NCBI GenBank assembly: GCA_045649685.1
Contig: JAZRQJ010000007.1
Span: 310,001 to 374,000 of the forward strand
DNA length: 64,000 nucleotides
Direction: 5' to 3'
DNA from: RUG12519 sp045649685
GTDB taxonomy: Bacteria > Bacillota > Clostridia > Oscillospirales > Ruminococcaceae
A model generated the notes under the pieces. It was not told the DNA's origin and did not search any database. It saw only the letters and a list, made by a program, of their open reading frames with translations. Positions 35,916 to 44,140 of the stretch are shown here, one piece after another; position 1 is the stretch's first letter, and each line of letters begins with the position of its first letter. Position numbers and translations under genes: made by a program.

Positions 35916-36821
35916 ATGGCTGAATTTACAGCAAAAGATGTGCAATTACTTCGCCAGAGAACTGGTGTTGGAATGATGGATTGTAAGAATGCTTTATCCG
36001 AAGCTAATGGCGATATGGAAAAGGCAATAGAGATTCTTCGTGAAAAAGGTATAGCAAAAGCTGCTAAGAAAGCAGGTAGAGTCGCAGCTGAAGGACTCGT
36101 TGTTGCTAAAGTTCAAAATGGAGTTGGAGTTGTTGTTGAAGTTAACTCTGAAACTGATTTTGTTGCTAAAAATAGTGATTTTGTAAGTTTTGTTAATGCT
36201 GTTGCTGATACTATTTTAGAAAAAAATCCTAAAGATTTGGAAGAATTGAAATCTCTAGAAATATCTAATGGCAATTTGACTGTTGAAAAAGCTTTACAGG
36301 AAAAAGTGTTGTCTATAGGAGAAAATATACAAATACGTCGTTTTGTTCGTATGGAAGGTAGTTTGTCTACTTATGTGCATGGTGGCGGAACAATTGGTGT
36401 AATGATTAAATTTAATACTGATTTGGACGGAAAATCAGAATTTGATGAGTATGCTAAAAATATCGCTATGCAAGTGGCTGCTGTAAGTCCTCAGTATCTA
36501 AATTCTGAGCAAGTTCCTGCTGAAGTTTTAGAAAAAGAAAAAGAAATTTTAAAACAGCAGGTTATAAATTCAGGAAAACCTGATAATGTTGCAGCAAGAA
36601 TCGTTGAAGGTAAAATTAACAAATTTTATAAAGAAGTTTGTTTGTTAGATCAGCAATATGTTAAGGATAATAAATTAACGATAACTCAATATACTAATGA
36701 AGTTGCAAAAAATCTTGGCGGAAATATAGAAATAGTTGAATTTGTTAGAATCGAAAAAGGTGAAGGAATAGAAAAGCGTTCTGACAATTTTGCTGAAGAA
36801 ATTGCTAATATGGTTAAGTAA
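35916..36821 (+). CDS. tsf: elongation factor Ts
   Basis: A 301-aa nucleotide-exchange factor for EF-Tu. It has the N-terminal UBA-like domain (LRQRTGVGMMDCKNAL), the TDFVAKN core motif and a full-length dimerisation region. GGAGG lies 7 nt before the ATG. The usual next genes, pyrH and frr, are absent; a Spo0A-type regulator follows. Confidence 0.96.
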   Translation: MAEFTAKDVQLLRQRTGVGMMDCKNALSEANGDMEKAIEILREKGIAKAAKKAGRVAAEGLVVAKVQNGVGVVVEVNSETDFVAKNSDFVSFVNAVADTILEKNPKDLEELKSLEISNGNLTVEKALQEKVLSIGENIQIRRFVRMEGSLSTYVHGGGTIGVMIKFNTDLDGKSEFDEYAKNIAMQVAAVSPQYLNSEQVPAEVLEKEKEILKQQVINSGKPDNVAARIVEGKINKFYKEVCLLDQQYVKDNKLTITQYTNEVAKNLGGNIEIVEFVRIEKGEGIEKRSDNFAEEIANMVK

Positions 36822-36880
36822 GATTTTGTTTAAATGTATTGTTGTTTTTTGATGGTGGTTTTATTTTTGGAGGTATTATT

Positions 36881-37696
36881 GTGGTTTCTGAAAAAAATCA
36901 TTTATTGTTTTTGGTAGACAATCCTGAAAAAAATGGGGATTTAATTGGTAAGTTACACAGTTTAAAAAATACTACTGTTACTAGAATAAGAAATATGGGA
37001 TTTGAACAAATGAGAAACTTCTTGGTTAACCATAGAAACTGTATAGTTGTTTTACTCATAGAAGATAGACATGGCAAGGCGGTAGATTTACTATATAGAT
37101 TGCATAATTGTTCATTTAATCCACCATATGTTGTGGCTGTTGTAAAAATAGAACCTAGTCGGTTTGTTGAACATCTTAAAGTTCATAACATATCTAAATT
37201 TTTTGATTACAATGATAAGAATTATAATAATGATTTGGTAATTAGTTGGATTGAAAAAATATATAGAGGTCTTTCTATGGCTTCAATTTTTCCTGTTTTT
37301 AGGCAACATTTATATTCATCTGTTAGATTTCAAATTGCTACTAGATTAGAAAATATGGGTATGTTACTTCATTTGACAGGACATAAGTATGTTGTGGATG
37401 CGATAGAATTGTGTGTTGAAGATCCTAGTTTAGGTATAACGAGAGATATATATTGGATTTTGGCCAAAAGGTATAAAACAACATATTCTAGTGTTGATAG
37501 GTGTATGCGACATGCCATAGAGATTGTATGGAGAGATACGTCTATGGAATGTTTGAAAAAATATTATCCGGATACTGATAGAGTATATAAAATGAGACCG
37601 TCAGTTTCTGAATTTGTTAAGTGTATAGCTGAGGATATGAGCATGATTTTTCCTAGTGTGCGCAGAAAGTTTGATGGTGACAAGAAAATATCTTGA
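36881..37696 (+). CDS. Spo0A-type response regulator with degenerate receiver
   Basis: A 271-aa protein. Residues about 151-255 are clearly a Spo0A DNA-binding domain: LHLTGHKYVVDAIE, RDIYWILAKRYKTT and the recognition helix SSVDRCMRHAIEIVW, followed by RPSVSEFV. Residues 1-125 have the length and hydrophobic pattern of a receiver domain (FLVDN at the acidic pocket, CIVVLLIEDRHG around the expected phospho-site), but the phospho-acceptor Asp (D56 in Spo0A) falls on a hydrophobic residue, and the conserved Thr and Lys are not where expected. Start GTG 36881 has GGAGG 7 nt upstream. It could be the organism's Spo0A, activated differently, or a paralogue; the window cannot tell. Confidence 0.8.
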   Translation: MVSEKNHLLFLVDNPEKNGDLIGKLHSLKNTTVTRIRNMGFEQMRNFLVNHRNCIVVLLIEDRHGKAVDLLYRLHNCSFNPPYVVAVVKIEPSRFVEHLKVHNISKFFDYNDKNYNNDLVISWIEKIYRGLSMASIFPVFRQHLYSSVRFQIATRLENMGMLLHLTGHKYVVDAIELCVEDPSLGITRDIYWILAKRYKTTYSSVDRCMRHAIEIVWRDTSMECLKKYYPDTDRVYKMRPSVSEFVKCIAEDMSMIFPSVRRKFDGDKKIS

Positions 37697-37721
37697 CAAC
37701 AATACTTTCTAGTTGTATAAT
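37693..37721 (+). promoter_or_regulatory. sigma-A promoter of ylxM-ffh
   Basis: TTGACA (37693-37698, overlapping the TGA stop of the Spo0A-like gene), 17-bp spacer, TATAAT (37716-37721). Confidence 0.85.
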
Positions 37722-37768
37722 ACATAAGTGGGTTTTATTACTTTGATTTTGATAAGGGTAGTGTTGTC

Positions 37769-38116
37769 TTGAGTAAGCGTATAGAGATAGGATTGTTGTT
37801 GGATTATTATGGTTCTTTGTTGAGTGAAACGCAGTATAATCTTGCTGAAATGTATTATAATCAGGATTTGTCTTTAAGTGAAATTTCAGAAATTAAGGGT
37901 ATTACTCGGCAAGGTATTCATGACAGTGTTAAGAGAACAGAAGCTTTATTGTTAGGGTTTGAGAATAAACTTAAAATGAAGCATACTTATGAGAAAATAC
38001 GGTCTTTAGCTTGTGATATTTTAAATATGCTTAGTGATTTGTGTGTTGAAGATTGTGAAAAGTTATCACAAATACGTAATCTTGTGAATGAGATTATTAA
38101 GGGGTCGGAGGATTAA
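37769..38116 (+). CDS. ylxM: YlxM-family DNA-binding protein
   Basis: A 115-aa helix-turn-helix protein (LLDYYGSLLSETQ, LSLSEISEIKGITRQGIHDSVKR) that accompanies ffh in Firmicutes and is thought to affect the signal recognition particle. TTG start with an AAGGGTAGTG-like upstream site. One base separates its stop from the ffh ATG, and the ffh ribosome binding site is inside it. Confidence 0.9.
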   Translation: MSKRIEIGLLLDYYGSLLSETQYNLAEMYYNQDLSLSEISEIKGITRQGIHDSVKRTEALLLGFENKLKMKHTYEKIRSLACDILNMLSDLCVEDCEKLSQIRNLVNEIIKGSED

Positions 38117-38117
38117 G

Positions 38118-39458
38118 ATGTTATTTGAGAGTTTATCTGGAAAATTGTCAAATGTTTTTAGAAAGCTTCGTTCAAAAGGAAAGTTAACGGAAAATGATGT
38201 TAAGATTGCAATGCGTGAGATTAAATTGGCTTTATTGGAAGCTGATGTTAACTATAAGGTAGTTAAGAGGTTTGTTGATCGCTTAACCGAGCGTGCAGTT
38301 GGTTCTGTGGTGCTTGATAGTTTAACTCCTGGGCAACAGGTGATAAAAATAGTTAATGAGGAACTTACTGCTTTGATGGGAAGCGAAGGAAGTGTAATTA
38401 ATTTTCCATCTAAACCGCCGTGTATTATTATGATGTGTGGGTTGCAGGGAAGTGGTAAGACAACTCATTGTGCTAAGATAGCTAAACATTTTCTTGGAAA
38501 AGGGCATAGACCACTATTGGTTGCTTGTGATGTATATAGGCCTGCTGCAATAGATCAATTAAAAATTGTTGGAGAACAAGTTGGCGTTCACGTATTTGAT
38601 ATGGGAAATTCAAATCCTGTTGTGATTGCTAGTGAATCTTTAAAATATGCCAAGGATTATGGTCATGACATTGTTATTTTGGATACTGCTGGTAGATTGC
38701 ATATAGATGATGAACTTATGCTAGAGTTGCAGAATATAAAGGATAAAGTAGATCCTACTGAGATATTGCTTGTTGTTGATTCTATGACTGGGCAAGATGC
38801 GGTTAATGTTGCTGAGGTTTTTGATAAAAAACTTGACATAACTGGAGTTGTTTTAACAAAACTTGATGGAGATAGTAGAGGTGGAGCAGCGTTATCAGTT
38901 TTAGATGTTGTTGGAAAACCCATAAAATTTGTTGGTATGGGAGAAAAACTTGGCGATTTGGAGTTGTTTCAACCAGATAGAATGGCATCTAGGATATTAG
39001 GAATGGGAGATGTTTTAACCCTTATAGAAAAAGCAGAAAGTAATATTAGTGCTAAAGATGCAGATAAAATAGCTAAGAAATTGAGAAAAAACAAGTTTGA
39101 TATGAATGACTTGTTGGCGCAAATGAATCAGATGAAAAAGTTGGGTTCTATCAGAGATATTGTGTCTATGATTCCTGGAGTAGCAAACAAAATAAAAGAT
39201 AAAGACATTGAAAATGGAGAAAGCAAAATAGTTAAAATGCAGGCTATAATATTATCTATGACTAAGAAGGAACGCGAAAAGCCGTCAATTATAGATTCTC
39301 GCAGAAAGAGAAGAATAGCTGCTGGTAGTGGAACGTCAGTGACCGATATTAATCAGCTTTTAAAGCAGTTTGATCAGATGCAAAAAATGTTTAAACAGTT
39401 AGGTGGAAATGGAAAGCGTAGAAAAAAACGTTTATTTTCTGGTTTGGGAATGTTTTAA
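38118..39458 (+). CDS. ffh: signal recognition particle protein Ffh
   Basis: A 446-aa SRP GTPase targeting nascent membrane and secreted proteins. N domain, then the G domain with CGLQGSGKTTH (about 107-117), DVYRPAAIDQL, DTAGRL and TKLDGDSRGG, then the methionine-rich M domain (MNDLLAQMNQMKK) with the RNA-binding SRRKRRIAAGSG segment. ATG 38118 has GGAGG 6 nt upstream. Confidence 0.97.
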   Translation: MLFESLSGKLSNVFRKLRSKGKLTENDVKIAMREIKLALLEADVNYKVVKRFVDRLTERAVGSVVLDSLTPGQQVIKIVNEELTALMGSEGSVINFPSKPPCIIMMCGLQGSGKTTHCAKIAKHFLGKGHRPLLVACDVYRPAAIDQLKIVGEQVGVHVFDMGNSNPVVIASESLKYAKDYGHDIVILDTAGRLHIDDELMLELQNIKDKVDPTEILLVVDSMTGQDAVNVAEVFDKKLDITGVVLTKLDGDSRGGAALSVLDVVGKPIKFVGMGEKLGDLELFQPDRMASRILGMGDVLTLIEKAESNISAKDADKIAKKLRKNKFDMNDLLAQMNQMKKLGSIRDIVSMIPGVANKIKDKDIENGESKIVKMQAIILSMTKKEREKPSIIDSRRKRRIAAGSGTSVTDINQLLKQFDQMQKMFKQLGGNGKRRKKRLFSGLGMF

Positions 39459-39520
39459 AGATTAAACTGTTTGAGATAAATTATATTATGTTTAAATAAG
39501 AATTTTATAGGAGGAAAACA

Positions 39521-39766
39521 ATGGCTGTAAAAATAAGATTGCGTAGAATGGGTGCAAAGAAGGCGCCTTTTTATAGAGTTGTAGTTGCAGATTCTAGGTA
39601 TTCACGTAATGGAAGATTTATTGAGGAAATTGGGACTTATGATCCGTCAAAAAAACCGTCTGTATTTAAGGTGAATTCAGAAAAGGTGAAGTATTGGATT
39701 AATACTGGTGCAAAGCCTACTGATACCGTAAAGAGATTGTTTAAAGAAAATAATATAGAGAATTAA
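39521..39766 (+). CDS. rpsP: 30S ribosomal protein S16
   Basis: An 81-aa S16, with MAVKIRLRRMGAKKAPFYR and VVADSRYSRNGRFIEEIG diagnostic. TAGGAGG precedes the ATG. First of the rpsP-khpA-rimM-trmD set. Confidence 0.97.
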   Translation: MAVKIRLRRMGAKKAPFYRVVVADSRYSRNGRFIEEIGTYDPSKKPSVFKVNSEKVKYWINTGAKPTDTVKRLFKENNIEN

Positions 39767-39784
39767 TGTTTGGAGGTTTTTATC

Positions 39785-40018
39785 ATGAAAGATTTATTAG
39801 TTGAAATGGCTAAAGGATTAGTTGAAAATAAGGAAGCAGTTAATGTGACAGTTGATGATCCTAATGAAGATGGGGTTATAGTATATCATCTTGAGGTTGC
39901 AACAGAAGATAAGGGACGTGTTATTGGTAAGCAAGGAAGAATAGCTAAAGCAATAAGAGTTGTTATGAGAGCAGCAGCAAATAGATTAGGAAATAGAGTT
40001 ATTGTTGAAATAAATTAG
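39785..40018 (+). CDS. khpA: KH-domain RNA-binding protein KhpA
   Basis: A 77-aa single KH domain with the GxxG loop VIGKQGRIAKAIR. KhpA, often with KhpB, binds RNA and affects cell size and division in some Firmicutes. ATG 39785 has GGAGG 8 nt upstream. It sits between rpsP and rimM as in most Firmicutes. Confidence 0.92.
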   Translation: MKDLLVEMAKGLVENKEAVNVTVDDPNEDGVIVYHLEVATEDKGRVIGKQGRIAKAIRVVMRAAANRLGNRVIVEIN

Positions 40019-40067
40019 TATTTTTGTATTGGTATTTTTTAGTATATGTTTGATGTGAGTTGGACCT

Positions 40068-40586
40068 ATGAGTAAAAAAAATTTTTTAGAAATTGGGAAA
40101 ATAGTAAGAACACATGGGATTAAAGGTGATGTTAAAATAATACCTTGGTGCGATGATTCTTCAATCATAGTAGGATTGTCGCATCTGTTTTTTGATTGTG
40201 AAGGTAAGTCTTTAAAGCGTATTGAGAGTGTAAAAAGATCTAAAAATGCAGTTATAGTTAAGTTTTTGGATATAAATTCTATGGAATGTGCGAATAATAT
40301 AGTTGGAAGTATTGTTTATGTGTATAGAGAAGATATAATTTTACCAGAAGGTAGATATTTTATTCAAGATTTAATTGGCATGCGTGTTTATGATGTTGAT
40401 AATACAGATATTTGTTATGGCAAAATAGTAGATGTTTTGCAGCCTGGTGCTAATGATGTTTATAGAGTTGTTGATGATAATGCTGTTGAACGCTTAGTTC
40501 CGGTTATAGATGATGTCGTAATTAATGTGGATTTGGACAATGATTTAGTTTATATTAAACCATTAGAAGGGCTGTTTTATGATTAG
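40068..40586 (+). CDS. rimM: 16S rRNA processing protein RimM
   Basis: A 172-aa 30S maturation factor. The N-terminal beta-barrel begins EIGKIVRTHGIKGDVKI, and the PRC-barrel domain has DLIGMRVYD and the end VPVIDDVV followed by PLEGLFYD. The end overlaps trmD by 8 bp. No good ribosome binding site precedes the ATG, yet the N-terminus fits the family. Confidence 0.93.
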   Translation: MSKKNFLEIGKIVRTHGIKGDVKIIPWCDDSSIIVGLSHLFFDCEGKSLKRIESVKRSKNAVIVKFLDINSMECANNIVGSIVYVYREDIILPEGRYFIQDLIGMRVYDVDNTDICYGKIVDVLQPGANDVYRVVDDNAVERLVPVIDDVVINVDLDNDLVYIKPLEGLFYD

Positions 40587-41271
40587 TATTGATATTGCCA
40601 CTTTATTTCCTGATATGTGTGAAACTGTGTTGGATTGTAGCATTTTGGGTAGAGCTAGAAAAGCTGGTTTAGTTTCCATAAAAACACATAATATACGTGA
40701 TTTTACTTTAGATAAGCATAGACGTGTGGATGATTCCCCTTATGGTGGAGGAAGAGGAATGCTAATGCAAGCGGATCCTATTTTTAGATGTTATGAATAT
40801 GTGCGTAGTGTAAGATCAAACCAAAAAATGCATGTTATTTATCTTTCACCTCAAGGAAAAACACTTACTCAAAGTAGAGCTCTGGAGTTATCTAAACTTG
40901 ACACACCGTTGTTTTTAATATGTGGACACTATGAGGGAATAGATCAGCGTGTAATTGATGAGATAGTAGATGAGGAAATTTCAATTGGTGATTACGTATT
41001 AACAGGCGGTGAGTTGTCTGCGTTGGTTTTGGTAGACGTGGTTGTGAGAATGTTGCCTGGTGTTTTAGCTTCTTCTGAATGTTTTGAGGACGAGAGTCAT
41101 TTTGATGGATTATTAGAATATCCTCAATATACCAGGCCTGAAGTTTGGCACGGGAGAAGGGTTCCGGAGGTACTTTTATCAGGTCATCATGCTAACATAA
41201 AGGAATGGCGAGAAAAAAAATCAATTGAAGTTACGCGTTTTAAGAGACCAGATATGTTGAGAAAAAAGTGA
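40579..41271 (+). CDS. trmD: tRNA (guanine-N1)-methyltransferase TrmD
   Basis: A 230-aa SPOUT-class enzyme making m1G37, which prevents frameshifting. Knot/SAM motifs YGGGRGMLMQADP, LICGHYEGIDQR and SIGDYVLTGGELSAL are present. It starts within rimM. The rplS (L19) gene that usually follows is missing; HPr is next. Confidence 0.96.
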   Translation: MISIDIATLFPDMCETVLDCSILGRARKAGLVSIKTHNIRDFTLDKHRRVDDSPYGGGRGMLMQADPIFRCYEYVRSVRSNQKMHVIYLSPQGKTLTQSRALELSKLDTPLFLICGHYEGIDQRVIDEIVDEEISIGDYVLTGGELSALVLVDVVVRMLPGVLASSECFEDESHFDGLLEYPQYTRPEVWHGRRVPEVLLSGHHANIKEWREKKSIEVTRFKRPDMLRKK

Positions 41272-41315
41272 TATTTTTGTTTTTATTTTTTGAAAATTAA
41301 ATAAGAGGTGTGTGT

Positions 41316-41579
41316 ATGTGTATTAAAGAGATTTCTATTCAAAATCAGGTTGGTTTACATGCAAGACCTGCTACTTTTTTTATAAAAAAGGCTAATGAAT
41401 TTGAATCTGCGATTTGGGTTGAAAAGGATAATAGAAAAGTTAATGCTAAAAGTTTGTTAGGTGTTTTGTCATTGGGAATTATAGGCGGCAATCCTATAAC
41501 AATTATTGCTGACGGGGTAGATGAAAGACAGGCCTTAGATGCTTTAGTGGAATTGATTGAAAATGGTTTTAAAGAATAG
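41316..41579 (+). CDS. ptsH: phosphocarrier protein HPr
   Basis: An 87-aa HPr. The active His lies in QVGLHARPA (about residue 14), and the regulatory serine site is in KSLLGVLSLG, the Gram-positive HPr-kinase target linked to catabolite control. It is therefore a true HPr and not Crh, which lacks the His. ATG 41316 has GAGGTG 5 nt upstream. No other PTS gene is in the window. Confidence 0.93.
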   Translation: MCIKEISIQNQVGLHARPATFFIKKANEFESAIWVEKDNRKVNAKSLLGVLSLGIIGGNPITIIADGVDERQALDALVELIENGFKE

Positions 41580-41614
41580 TAAGAATTGTTTTGTTTAAAT
41601 ATTTTTGTTTTTGA

Positions 41615-41645
41615 GTTTTTGCATTTGTTGCAAGAACTTTTTTAT
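41615..41645 (+). terminator. terminator after HPr
   Basis: A 9-bp stem GTTTTTGCA/TGCAAGAAC (one G-U pair), 5-nt loop, then a T run. It ends the translation block. Confidence 0.7.
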
Positions 41646-41784
41646 TTTTAATTTTTTATTCATGATTTTTAACAAAAAGTTTATAGTTTGTTCCTATGTA
41701 ATTAAATAAATGTATATATAATAATGTCAAATGAAGAAAGAATTTTAGGTGTAACTAAAAATGCATAGGAGGAATTGAAAACTT

Positions 41785-43929
41785 ATGAGAATGTTAAAAA
41801 ATGTTAAAAGAATGATAGCTACAGTTTTATCTGTTGCTACTTGTTTGACACCCGGTTTAGTTGTTTCAGCTGATGGAGGAAGCGATAAAGCTATTACTAT
41901 TCAAACGGGATCGTCAAATCTTAAGCAATTGCCATTGGTCTATAATGATAATTATTTTGATAAAAGTGCGTTTGAATATAATGAATCACTTGCTACAGCT
42001 TCTTTAGCTTTAGAATTATCTGGTTTTGCAGACAGATCAGATTATAGTAATCAGGCTAAGAATGCAAAAAAGGCACTAGGTGAGTTAGGATTTGGTGACA
42101 TACAAGAAAATGATGGTTACAAACAGAAAACCACAGCTGATAGTATCGGTGTTGTGGCAGCTAACAAAAAGATAAAATCAAATAATGAGGAATATACTCT
42201 TGTACCGGTAGTTATAAGAGGTGGCGGATATGAAAACGAGTGGGGCGGCAATGCTAAAGTTGGAAAGACGGGAGACCATGAAGGCTTTAATACAGCTGCA
42301 ACAAAGGCTAAAGAATTCGTTGATGATTATATAAGAGATAAAAAAATTCAAGGTAAAGTAAAACTTTGGGTAGTTGGATATAGTCGCGGCGGCGCAACTG
42401 CTAGTTTATTGGGCGTTAAGTTCAATAATGATTTTACTTCAACATTAAATGAATTAAACAAAGATAGTAAAAACTCTAGTAATGAAGACTATTATAATAG
42501 TTATGTTAATAAAGAGAGAGCACGTACTTTAGGGAAGTATGGAAGCGAAATTGAAATGAATCCTAACGATTTGTATGTTTATACTTTTGAAGCTCCAATG
42601 GGTATGAATATAATTAATGGATCTGGTTTGAAAGAATATAAAGGAAATATACCATATTCTAAATCAGAAAAAAGTGATAAGGCAATTTATGAAAATATTC
42701 ATAATACAATAAACGATGATGACTTTGTTACTAAGGTTGCACCTAAAGAATGGGGATTTGCTAGACCTGGAGTAGATCATAAATTGTTAGAAGGCAGAAA
42801 AGATAGTGATGTCAAAAGTACAGAAGAAATATTAAATAGCTTTTTAGTTAATAAGATATATCCTGGTTCTATTAAATATGTTGGTAATGCACTTTTAGAA
42901 AAACCAAAGAATTGGAAGTTGAAAATTTTTAACTATTTTGCTGGATTTAAAGATTTTTCTAACCTTAGCGATAGTATTGTTGATTTGTTTAATAGGTCGC
43001 TTGGTAGGGCTCGTAACTGGGATAGCTATAAGAATTGGGGTATGAATAATAGAGAATATTATGTTGCTAAATATCAAGCAATTATTTCGAAATTAGCTGT
43101 TGCTGTTATGTCGGATATGAATGCATTTCAATCAGCAAGATTTGATATATTAAATAATGGTATTAGTGATGTTAAAAAACTTAAGAACGCACTTAAGTAT
43201 AATACAAATAACCTTGATGAACCATTTAATAAAATTATGGATAGATTTAGCAATAACATGAATATTTCTCTTAATAATGAAGAAAGAAAGGCTCTTATTG
43301 ATTTGATAAAAGGTGCAGATCAAGGTTCAGAATCGTCATTGTTGTTGTATTGTTTACTTAATAAACCTGATATTTTCAAAATGCATGAACCAGAATTGCA
43401 TTTAGCAACTTTAATCAGTAAAGATAAAAATAAGAAATTATATATTGAGCAAATACAAAAGATAAATGATGCTTATTATTCTCAAAGGCAAAATGAACTG
43501 AAAAAATCAGAACTTGAATTAGTTGATGATTTTGAAGATGGAGACTTGGGTGATGAATTGCTCGAAGATGAGAAAGAAGACGAGAAAGAAGATAAGAAAG
43601 TTGGATTTTTGGATGATTTTGTTCAAATAGAAAAAGAGGACAAGAAAGAAGACAAGAAAGTTGGATTTTTGGATGATTGTGTTGACTTTGATAAAGAGTG
43701 TTCTATATATGGTTTAAATAACGCTATAAAGTTTGAAAAACAACAAAAAGAAAAGAAGAGAGCTAACTCTAAGGGTATGGCAAAAAAAGCTGTTGGTAAG
43801 GTTGGTAAAGGTGTTAAGACTGGATTTAGATTTGTATTTTCACCTATCCAAGAAACTATAAATATGTATGAAACAGGTAAAGAATATGGTGCGTATTGGT
43901 TTAGCGGATGGGGCTCAAAAAAGAAATAG
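41785..43929 (+). CDS. secreted lipase-like serine hydrolase with repeat-bearing acidic C-terminus
   Basis: A 714-aa exported protein. A Sec signal peptide (KNVKRMIATVLSVATCL, cleavage near VVSA) is followed by an alpha/beta-hydrolase core of about 300 residues with the nucleophile elbow GYSRGGA (Ser200) and the block NDDDFVTK...WGF.RPG..DH ending at His332, which resembles the end of the core in clostridial class-3-like lipases (Mbeg1-like). After about residue 345 I see no known domain. Residues about 575-635 are highly acidic and contain two 20-residue repeats; the tail is basic and glycine-rich (KKAVGKVGKGVKTG). AGGAGG lies 12 nt before the ATG. A paralogue follows. Substrate and catalysis are unproven. 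Confidence 0.75.
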   Translation: MRMLKNVKRMIATVLSVATCLTPGLVVSADGGSDKAITIQTGSSNLKQLPLVYNDNYFDKSAFEYNESLATASLALELSGFADRSDYSNQAKNAKKALGELGFGDIQENDGYKQKTTADSIGVVAANKKIKSNNEEYTLVPVVIRGGGYENEWGGNAKVGKTGDHEGFNTAATKAKEFVDDYIRDKKIQGKVKLWVVGYSRGGATASLLGVKFNNDFTSTLNELNKDSKNSSNEDYYNSYVNKERARTLGKYGSEIEMNPNDLYVYTFEAPMGMNIINGSGLKEYKGNIPYSKSEKSDKAIYENIHNTINDDDFVTKVAPKEWGFARPGVDHKLLEGRKDSDVKSTEEILNSFLVNKIYPGSIKYVGNALLEKPKNWKLKIFNYFAGFKDFSNLSDSIVDLFNRSLGRARNWDSYKNWGMNNREYYVAKYQAIISKLAVAVMSDMNAFQSARFDILNNGISDVKKLKNALKYNTNNLDEPFNKIMDRFSNNMNISLNNEERKALIDLIKGADQGSESSLLLYCLLNKPDIFKMHEPELHLATLISKDKNKKLYIEQIQKINDAYYSQRQNELKKSELELVDDFEDGDLGDELLEDEKEDEKEDKKVGFLDDFVQIEKEDKKEDKKVGFLDDCVDFDKECSIYGLNNAIKFEKQQKEKKRANSKGMAKKAVGKVGKGVKTGFRFVFSPIQETINMYETGKEYGAYWFSGWGSKKK
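43567..43683 (+). repeat. two tandem 60-bp coding repeats in the first hydrolase gene
   Basis: Units of 60 bp are nearly identical in their second half, encoding KEDKKVGFLDD followed by FV or CV. They lie in the acidic linker of the hydrolase and keep the frame. Copy number could vary between strains. Confidence 0.85.
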
Positions 43930-43940
43930 TATCATAGTTC

Positions 43941-43978
43941 AACAAAAATCTCGTGAAATAGGTCACGAGATTTTTGTT
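43941..43978. terminator. strong bidirectional terminator between the hydrolase paralogues
   Basis: A perfect 16-bp stem (AACAAAAATCTCGTGA pairing with TCACGAGATTTTTGTT) and a 6-nt loop, with the T tract inside the stem flank. It starts 11 nt after the first hydrolase stop, so the second gene needs its own promoter. Confidence 0.9.
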
Positions 43979-44140
43979 TGTTCAAATTGCACGAAAGTGG
44001 CTAAGTTTACATATTGCAAACTTACATGTTTTACAAAAATTAACAATTTGTTAATAATTTATCTATATATTAGTGATAAAATTAAACTAATGTTAAAAAT
44101 TAATTTGAGGTGTTTTACCGTGAGTAAGGAGTTGTTTAAA

